This document shows positions 58,501 to 64,000 of a stretch of DNA of 64,000 bases, in pieces. The position numbers and the translations under genes are program-made. Under the pieces are notes generated by a model. That model was not told the origin of the DNA. It made no database searches and saw nothing but the letters and a program-made list of their open reading frames with translations. Position 1 is the stretch's first letter; every line of letters starts with the position of its first letter. Source of the stretch: Bifidobacterium ruminantium DSM 6489 (lineage in GTDB: Bacteria; Actinomycetota; Actinomycetes; Actinomycetales; Bifidobacteriaceae); assembly GCF_000770925.1 (NCBI RefSeq), contig NZ_JDTK01000001.1, positions 174,883 to 238,882 of the forward strand. The letters are read 5' to 3'.

Positions 58501-58511
58501 AGGGCCTCCCG

Positions 58512-60422
58512 TCAATCTTCGCTCTCATGATCGCCGATGCTCAGCTCATGCTTCGCGCGGGCGATCATCATGGTACGCAGCGTCTCCGGCGCAACAGCCG
58601 TGATGTGACGCGCATGCGAGATACAGAATGCGACGTACCAGGAATCGGAGGAGACGATCAGATGGACCTTCTCGCCATCGCCACATTTTTCGACGGTGGC
58701 ACCAGACAGACTGTCGATGAACGACAGGTCGTCCTGGTTTGTAATGAATACGGCCGGAGTGCCATTATCGAAGCTCCACTTACGCAGCTCGGATGCAGGA
58801 ACGTCCGGAATGTCGACTTTTTCAGTCGGCTTGACCAACTCGGCATGTTCAATACGGGATATGCGCAGCACTTGCCAGATGCGCGGCTTGCCCGTGGCCT
58901 TGTTGATGGTCGTGTCCTTCTTGACGAACTTCGCCCTGTCCGCGGGAGCCGCGTTGAGCACATCCGTCCAGACCGCCACGTAATACACGCCCTCGTCGAC
59001 GAAAATCTTGTCAGGCGCCACCAGTTTGCGTTGGATGCGTCCCGCGCCGTCCGTGTATTCCATGTCAAGCAGCATGTTTTTGGAGATGGCGCTTTTGACG
59101 ATGGAGAAGTTTCTCGGCTCCATTTCGTAACCGGTGAGGCTCAGCCATGGCATATCCCCCGGCTTCACATGCTGACGCAAACGGCTATACAATGATTCCG
59201 CCTGTTCACGCAGTTTGTCTGGCAGCAGGGAGGAATGGGCGAGATAGCTCACCGATGCGGTCAACATGCTCAGATACTGCTGGGAGATTCCGGCAAGACG
59301 TTCGAGCCCAAGCGAATTCGTAGCGGAGACAATACCTTCGGCATCGAGCAGCGACCAATCAATGTCGAAGAACTGGCTTCCGGCCATTTCGCCGTCATCG
59401 GACACCGTGGTCAACGTATTGATGTCCTTATGGATGATGTTGACGAACTTCTTCAATTCGTCTTCGGACTTCGGCCTGCCGATGAAACGCTCGGCAAGCT
59501 CCTCCAGCGAGTATTCCTCCCCCATATGCGCGGACAGGAACAGCATCAAGCGCAGACGACGGTCGACTTCGCTGCCGGTCTGGAAAGCCGAATTCTTCTT
59601 CGGACGTCCCTTTCCTTCCTCGGCATCATCATCAGGACTGTTACGGTTGATTTCCGGGGAAACCACGGTGGAGCTGTCAGCGCCGGTGGATTCATCGGCT
59701 GGCAGGAACTGCGTGGCCGCATGCAGACGACGGTTGAACGCATCCACCGCCTCCGGAGGACTCACGATGGAGGCTCCCGGATGGGACAGCACGAACATGG
59801 CCAGATCGTCGGAATCGGTGTAGGCGACGTTCAGATGCTCGCCGTCGACATCCACCGTCGCGGCGAAACGCCGCTGATCCACCACTTTGACGAGTTCGTC
59901 TGGAATAGATTGCGTGCCAAGTCCCGGCGCGATGGAATCAAGCCCAAGCCCCGGAATCGGGGTCTGCGGCACGCGCGGCGCCGTACGGGAAGTGTGCTGA
60001 GGCTCATGCGCCGGTGCGGAGGAAATCGACATGGAGCGCGCAAGATAGTTCGCAGCTGCGAGAATCGGCAGATCACCGTCTCCGAACAGCAAACGCACGC
60101 GGGGCTCATCCCCCAATTGCAGACGATACGAAGCGAAATCCTGTCCCTCCGACTTGGAGGAATATTCAGGTTGCCTCGATTCGATGGCGATGCCCATGGC
60201 TGCCAGCTTGGCACGGTCACGCTGGAATTGCTTCGCGAAAGCCGCCTTCGCCGCTTGATCGGCAAGCTCGCCATATGAATCCGCGTAGGCCTTCACTCGT
60301 TGCGCGATCTGACGAGAGGTAAGCCATTGTGGGAAGGCTGAGGAGAGCACCGCCAACACATCAAGTTCGTGCTTGCCCCATTTGTCGGAAAAACGACGCC
60401 TACCGTTACTTCCCTCAGCCAT
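58512..60422 (-). CDS. pafBC: fused PafB-PafC WYL-domain transcriptional regulator
   Basis: 636 residues with two HTH-WYL units in one chain. The first (about 1-240) starts with WGKHELDVLAVLSSAFPQWLTSRQIAQRV. A Ser/Asp/Lys-rich linker (about 245-290) leads to a second HTH (RLRLMLFLSAHMGEEYSLEELAERF, about 295-365) and a second WYL domain (about 440-640, LLDMEYTDGAGRIQRKLVAPDKIFVDEGVYYVAVW). In mycobacteria PafB and PafC are separate and form the LexA-independent activator of the DNA-damage response. Fusion is known in some actinobacteria. Confidence 0.9.
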   Translation of the reverse strand: MAEGSNGRRRFSDKWGKHELDVLAVLSSAFPQWLTSRQIAQRVKAYADSYGELADQAAKAAFAKQFQRDRAKLAAMGIAIESRQPEYSSKSEGQDFASYRLQLGDEPRVRLLFGDGDLPILAAANYLARSMSISSAPAHEPQHTSRTAPRVPQTPIPGLGLDSIAPGLGTQSIPDELVKVVDQRRFAATVDVDGEHLNVAYTDSDDLAMFVLSHPGASIVSPPEAVDAFNRRLHAATQFLPADESTGADSSTVVSPEINRNSPDDDAEEGKGRPKKNSAFQTGSEVDRRLRLMLFLSAHMGEEYSLEELAERFIGRPKSEDELKKFVNIIHKDINTLTTVSDDGEMAGSQFFDIDWSLLDAEGIVSATNSLGLERLAGISQQYLSMLTASVSYLAHSSLLPDKLREQAESLYSRLRQHVKPGDMPWLSLTGYEMEPRNFSIVKSAISKNMLLDMEYTDGAGRIQRKLVAPDKIFVDEGVYYVAVWTDVLNAAPADRAKFVKKDTTINKATGKPRIWQVLRISRIEHAELVKPTEKVDIPDVPASELRKWSFDNGTPAVFITNQDDLSFIDSLSGATVEKCGDGEKVHLIVSSDSWYVAFCISHARHITAVAPETLRTMMIARAKHELSIGDHESED

Positions 60423-60565
60423 TAGTCCTCACGTCTCGTTAACGTTTCGTTTTAAGTGCTTGGCCTCGTAAGCCGCACATACCATTCTATGATAGAGGTT
60501 TTTCGACCTGTTTGTGCCTATTTCACGAAAAAATATGGATTTTCGTGTTGCGCTACCCCCTTGGG

Positions 60566-62005
60566 TCAGACCCAATCATCTGGTTCCACACCTTGCGGAC
60601 CGACATACTCGCCGTTCGGCACATAACTCGGCTCCCCCTGGTCTTTCAGGCGTGCGTCGCTGAACAACATCACATCCCTGCCGAAGGTCCAATCGCCGTC
60701 GATCTCAACGGATTTCGCAGCGGCCAGGGACGGCACTCCGTAGGGGAAACGGACGTCGAAATCGTGAATGTTCTTGTAGTATCGCGCATCCAAATGGACG
60801 TCCGGGAAGATGTAATTGCCGTCCTCCATCTCGTATTGGTCCGTCAAATGGAATCGATCGGACCGCATGATGAACAGGTCGTCGGTGGTTTTGACCGGAA
60901 GGAACCGCATGCGATCCACGCATACGCAGGTCGCCCCGTCGAACAGGGACACTGCGGCGCCCATGGCGGTTTCCAGCTGGATGACCGGCTCACTGGACGG
61001 GTCGGTCGGATCGACGGTCTTCCTGTTCCGAATCACCGGCAATGGAAGCACACCGTCGTATGCGGCGAGTTTCGCTTTCAGCGCATCGATGCGCACCCAG
61101 ATGCTGTTCGTATTGAAATACGGATGCTTGTCGATGTTCTGTGCATCATCCCTGTCGTCCGGATGAACCTGGCTCATCTCTCGAAGCATCAGACGCCCCG
61201 TGGCCTTGTCCCGCACGATATGGCCGCCCTTGCGGTCGGCCGGGGTGCGCCTGGCGACCTCAATCATGAATGGGGCGCCGGTGTTCTCGAAATGCTGGGC
61301 AAGTGTGCGCGAAGGACGCGCACCCAGGTTGTCGGAATTCGAAATGAACAGGTATTTGAAGCCGCGTGCTTCAAGCGAGTCGAGCAGACCGGATTCCCAG
61401 ATGGTGGAGAACAGGTCGCCATGACCCGGCGGACACCATTCAAGATCGGGATTCGAGGGAAAGCTGACCGGCAGCCCCGTTTCTGCACTGATTTTCGGTT
61501 CCTGATGCTGGACGATCTCCATCGGTATGCCATCCTGATGGAATTTCTTATTGGATCGCAGCACCTTCATGGTGTCTTTGGAGGTGCGGAAGGAGTTCAT
61601 CAGAGTGAGCGGCAGCTCGACGCCAAGTCGGGTACGGGCGGTAAGCACCTGCCCGATGATGATGTCGATGAAACGCATCTGACGCGCCTTGTGACGACGC
61701 ACCGGCAACAGCGACTTGGCGCAGTCAAGCCCCATCGAAGTGCCCAGACCGCCGTTGAGCTTCAGGAAAGCCGTCTTGGCGAATGCGTCGATGGCCTTCT
61801 CATGATTGATGGTCTCGTATACGTCGTGGAAGCTAGGGACGCTGGTCAGCGGCTCGACCTCGTTTTCGCGAATCCAGCTGCTGGCCTCTTCGTTACGCCA
61901 AACCTCATACAGACGCTTGAACTGGGCGATGGCCATATCAGTCATCCCGTGCTCTCTCATCTTCGCCGCCGAGAGATCGAATACGTCCTCTTCCGTCAAT
62001 GTCAT
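60566..62005 (-). CDS. UTP-glucose-1-phosphate uridylyltransferase, eukaryote-type (UDPGP family)
   Basis: 479 residues. Signature nucleotide-binding segment KLNGGLGTSMGLDCAKSLLPV, then LTLMNSFRTSKDTMKVL, WCPPGHGDLFSTIWESGLLDSLEARGFKYLFISNSDNLGA and FLPVKTTDDLFIMRSDRF. This is the UGP2-like family, unrelated to bacterial GalU, and in bifidobacteria it supplies UDP-glucose/UDP-galactose for the galactose and lacto-N-biose pathways. GGAAGGG is directly before the start at 62005. Confidence 0.94.
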   Translation of the reverse strand: MTLTEEDVFDLSAAKMREHGMTDMAIAQFKRLYEVWRNEEASSWIRENEVEPLTSVPSFHDVYETINHEKAIDAFAKTAFLKLNGGLGTSMGLDCAKSLLPVRRHKARQMRFIDIIIGQVLTARTRLGVELPLTLMNSFRTSKDTMKVLRSNKKFHQDGIPMEIVQHQEPKISAETGLPVSFPSNPDLEWCPPGHGDLFSTIWESGLLDSLEARGFKYLFISNSDNLGARPSRTLAQHFENTGAPFMIEVARRTPADRKGGHIVRDKATGRLMLREMSQVHPDDRDDAQNIDKHPYFNTNSIWVRIDALKAKLAAYDGVLPLPVIRNRKTVDPTDPSSEPVIQLETAMGAAVSLFDGATCVCVDRMRFLPVKTTDDLFIMRSDRFHLTDQYEMEDGNYIFPDVHLDARYYKNIHDFDVRFPYGVPSLAAAKSVEIDGDWTFGRDVMLFSDARLKDQGEPSYVPNGEYVGPQGVEPDDWV

Positions 62006-62167
62006 TCCCTTCCGTGCGGACGCGACTACGTGTTACATGATACGACATATCGTCTTGGATGGTTGGGTATTGCCCCGAATTCGCGATTTACAATGCTGCG
62101 AATACTGCTTGCGCAAATCGAAAATCCCTTGGAATCAACAACCTTCCGATTGCGCGACACGATGCGT

Positions 62168-62196
62168 TTTGAAAAAACGAACTAAGTATGCTATGT
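62168..62196 (+). promoter_or_regulatory. promoter of tRNA-Pro
   Basis: TTGAAA (62168-62173) and TATGTT (62191-62196) with a 17-base spacer. Confidence 0.6.
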
Positions 62197-62223
62197 TTCA
62201 TTTTCGGTGCGCTTCACACCGTT

Positions 62224-62297
<74 letters not shown>

Positions 62298-62301
62298 CCG
62301 A

Positions 62302-62350
62302 AAAACCCCGTCATTCCGCCGTTCTCACGGCATCGGAATGACGGGGTTTT
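62302..62350 (+). terminator. Rho-independent terminator after tRNA-Pro
   Basis: AAAACCCCGTCATTCCG (from 62302) pairs with CGGAATGACGGGGTTTT (62334-62350). Confidence 0.85.
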
Positions 62351-62640
62351 CCGTACTCCAGGGGCGGTCAGGGGCGATGTACCGCGGATTCATTCCTTCG
62401 GGAATCAAAATCATCTTTATTCGCCGAGCAACCTACAGTGGCACCTCCTCCACCCCAATGACCTTCAGGCTGTAGAAATACTTGATGTTGTCCATACCGG
62501 TTCATTATGTGTCGCGGCGGGTCGTTCGCGAATCTTCCTCGCCCGACCATGAGAAAAAACGCCAGGCGCATGGTTCGGATGTAAATGTGAGAGGCTCGCC
62601 GATGTAGGCTGGAGCCCATCGTAGGAATCATATAAGGAGA
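62351..62640. other. intergenic region, no supported gene
   Basis: Only very short reading frames are found, for example a 20-codon minus-strand frame at 62433-62495. Nothing else is recognised. Confidence 0.4.
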
Positions 62641-62664
62641 AGGACGTGGAAGCTCGACAAGACG

Positions 62665-63138
62665 GTGGCCGACGCAGACGCGCTGTACAAGGTGACAAAC
62701 GGGAAGGTTCAGAACGAGAAGACCTGCAAAAGCCTGTCCAAGGCCGTCAAATCCCGCGACGCCGACGCGATTGCCAGGGCCGTGAGAGCCGTGAACGATC
62801 CAAAGGCGGCGAAGGAGAAGTCGGGCGCCGAGGCCAGGGCGAAGGCCGAACGTGAGGCCGCCGAACAGGCGACGGGTTCGACGGGCGGCTCCGCCGGCTC
62901 GTACGCGTCCGGTAGCCCCAGAACCTACTCCGGCAACTCCGGCTTCTACGGCACGAAGCGGAATTACGAACAGTTGAACACCATCCAGGCATCACGGCAG
63001 AACCAGCAACAGTCGACCGGCGCATGCCCCAACGGCGCGGTGTGCGGGGCGAAGCCGGACATGAACAGTCATTCCATACTTGAATGCCCACTTACCGGAT
63101 CCTGCTCCGGCGGTTCGGACGAGGCCTATTACTGGTGA
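62665..63138 (+). CDS. secreted-type hypothetical protein, probably 5'-damaged
   Basis: 157 residues from GTG 62665. The N-terminal part (VADADALYKVTNGKVQNEKTC...) is a helical repeat-like region, followed by a Lys/Glu/Ala coiled coil, a Ser/Gly-rich linker and a Cys-rich tail with two CPxxxxC units (CPNGAVC, CPLTGSC). No signal peptide is present, though such composition is normal for exported proteins. A strong AAGGAG site stands before GTG 62646, which is in the wrong frame by one base; removing one G there would start the product MKLDKTVADADA. Frame damage or truncation is therefore likely. Confidence 0.5.
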   Translation: MADADALYKVTNGKVQNEKTCKSLSKAVKSRDADAIARAVRAVNDPKAAKEKSGAEARAKAEREAAEQATGSTGGSAGSYASGSPRTYSGNSGFYGTKRNYEQLNTIQASRQNQQQSTGACPNGAVCGAKPDMNSHSILECPLTGSCSGGSDEAYYW

Positions 63139-63532
63139 TCGTTCCGCGCCGGGCCGCATAGCCTCCGCTCCGATATGAATTCCCGGAGAGGAAACGGAGC
63201 GGAAGATGAACGGAAGGGCAATACGGCCAATCACGACCGCACGAACGTCATATCGTCAAGCCTATGGCGGACAAGTCTACGAGTGACGTAAAAGATTGCG
63301 GAATGCGCCTATGGAAAACCAACACAGCCAAGAACTCCGAGTACACGGCCATGGCGGTTCGCTGGAATAGAAAAATGTTTTATAGGCAAATATTTTTTAT
63401 CTGCCATTCAGCGACATTTTCACAATGCATTGTTTGAGAATGCGACTCGCGTGCGACACTTCCGACACACAATGTTGATGTCATATGGCATAATAGTCAT
63501 TTGGCAGCGGAACCTTGCGTTTGTGCTGCCGA
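63139..63532. other. intergenic region, no supported gene
   Basis: Contains an inverted repeat CCGCTCCG (63165-63172) / CGGAGCGG (63195-63202) after the preceding ORF, without T-run, then A/T-rich DNA leading to tRNA-Gln. No gene recognised. Confidence 0.4.
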
Positions 63533-63603
63533 TCCCCCATGGTGTAATGGCAGCACACGGGTCTTTGGAACCCTTTGTCTTGGTTCGAGTCCAGGTGGGG
63601 GAG
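63533..63603 (+). tRNA. tRNA-Gln (anticodon TTG)
   Basis: Acceptor TCCCCCA/TGGGGGA, anticodon loop CTTTGGA (TTG) on a stem with one C-T mismatch, T-loop GTTCGAGTC. CCA is not encoded. Confidence 0.9.
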
Positions 63604-63612
63604 CCCACAGGG

Positions 63613-63648
63613 GAGGATTTCGCATACAAATGCGGAATCCTCTTTCAT
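63613..63648 (+). terminator. Rho-independent terminator after tRNA-Gln
   Basis: GAGGATTTCGCAT (63613-63625) pairs with ATGCGGAATCCTC (63630-63642), followed by TTTC. Confidence 0.75.
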
Positions 63649-63816
63649 TTATAGATCATTAAAAAACGATTCGCAGGCAGCCGCGATCATTCAAACACTA
63701 ATTAAAACTAGGTGCCCCCTGCACTGCGACGGGGTGATGCTCGCCATTACATGGATTGGCTACAATGTATTAGGCAGTCCGATGAGGGACGAATGACATG
63801 AGATTGGAGGCCGACG

Positions 63817-64000
63817 ATGGCCGACCCGAAGCATCCCCGCCACTACGACGAGGCGTTCAAACGGCAGATCGTGCAGTCGTGCGAGAGCGGCAAGCCCTCC
63901 CGGGAGACCAGGGCCGAGTGCGACATCGCGCGATCGACCCTGCAGCGCTGGGTCCAGGGCATCCGCGACTGTGTTTTGTCAAGCGCTGGTGTGCCGTTTT
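63817..64000 (+). mobile_element. IS3-family transposase OrfA, start of an insertion sequence (continues beyond window or interrupted)
   Basis: ATG 63817 after TTGGAGG begins MADPKHPRHYDEAFKRQIV, and an OrfA helix-turn-helix follows (SRETRAECDIARSTLQRWVQGI), as in IS3 elements. From about 63971 the sequence turns T-rich and no longer reads like OrfA. A candidate left end lies near TGCCCCCTGCACTGCGAC (63713-63730), and a promoter-like TTGGCTACAATG stands before the gene. Confidence 0.8.

Noticed and set aside
60512..62185. Plus-strand frame opposite the UDP-glucose pyrophosphorylase gene
   Set aside because: No recognisable domain; the minus-strand enzyme has all family motifs.
62433..62495. 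20-codon minus-strand frame MDNIKYFYSLKVIGVEEVPL
   Set aside because: Too short, no ribosome site and no homology basis.

Overview
The window is a high-GC actinobacterial chromosome segment, almost certainly Bifidobacterium. The bile salt hydrolase begins MCTGVRFSDEE and resembles B. longum-type enzymes. RbpA, WhiA, a GarA/OdhI-like FHA protein, a fused PafB-PafC regulator and HelY are actinobacterial. Transaldolase and transketolase sit side by side as expected for the bifid shunt, and a eukaryote-type UDP-glucose pyrophosphorylase is present. The species cannot be fixed from the sequence alone.

Layout. Bases 1-8.1 kb: 3' end of leuS, then comEA-comEC-holA and tsaE-tsaB-rimI-tsaD (the tRNA t6A pathway), mostly with ATGA overlaps. 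8.1-16.8 kb: tRNA-Asn, bile salt hydrolase, a MerR/alcohol dehydrogenase/carboxymuconolactone decarboxylase operon, a MetE-like methyltransferase, a cation efflux protein, a housekeeping-type ABC-F ATPase and a nicotinamidase-like hydrolase. 16.8-29 kb is the accessory region. It holds an antibiotic-resistance-like ABC-F gene behind a leader peptide and attenuator, a small secreted protein, a VanZ-RDD membrane protein whose upstream region contains a decayed copy of the ABC-F leader and coding start, an odd tRNA-Gly, gtrA, and a complete four-gene Wadjet (jetABCD) anti-plasmid system.

29-49 kb: uvrA (behind a LexA-type SOS box that starts on the last base of the jetD stop codon), uvrC, aroE, rapZ, whiA, pgk, tpiA, secG, a Cof-type HAD hydrolase, an XRE-aminotransferase fusion, tal, tkt, and hrcA-dnaJ behind a CIRCE element. 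49-62 kb: fructosamine kinase, uppP, a PAC2 protein, a tRNA-Gly/Cys/Val/Val cluster, small proteins, a leaderless garA-like gene, a HAD phosphatase, rbpA, and a pafBC / small membrane protein / helY block that keeps the order of the mycobacterial paf-tat-helY locus. 62-64 kb: tRNA-Pro, a 5'-damaged secreted-type ORF, tRNA-Gln, and the beginning of an IS3-type transposase that looks interrupted at the window edge.

The most noteworthy items are the Wadjet operon directly joined to SOS-controlled uvrA, the leader/attenuator in front of the ABC-F gene and its decayed relative before vanZ, and the GarA/OdhI-like protein expressed from a predicted leaderless transcript.
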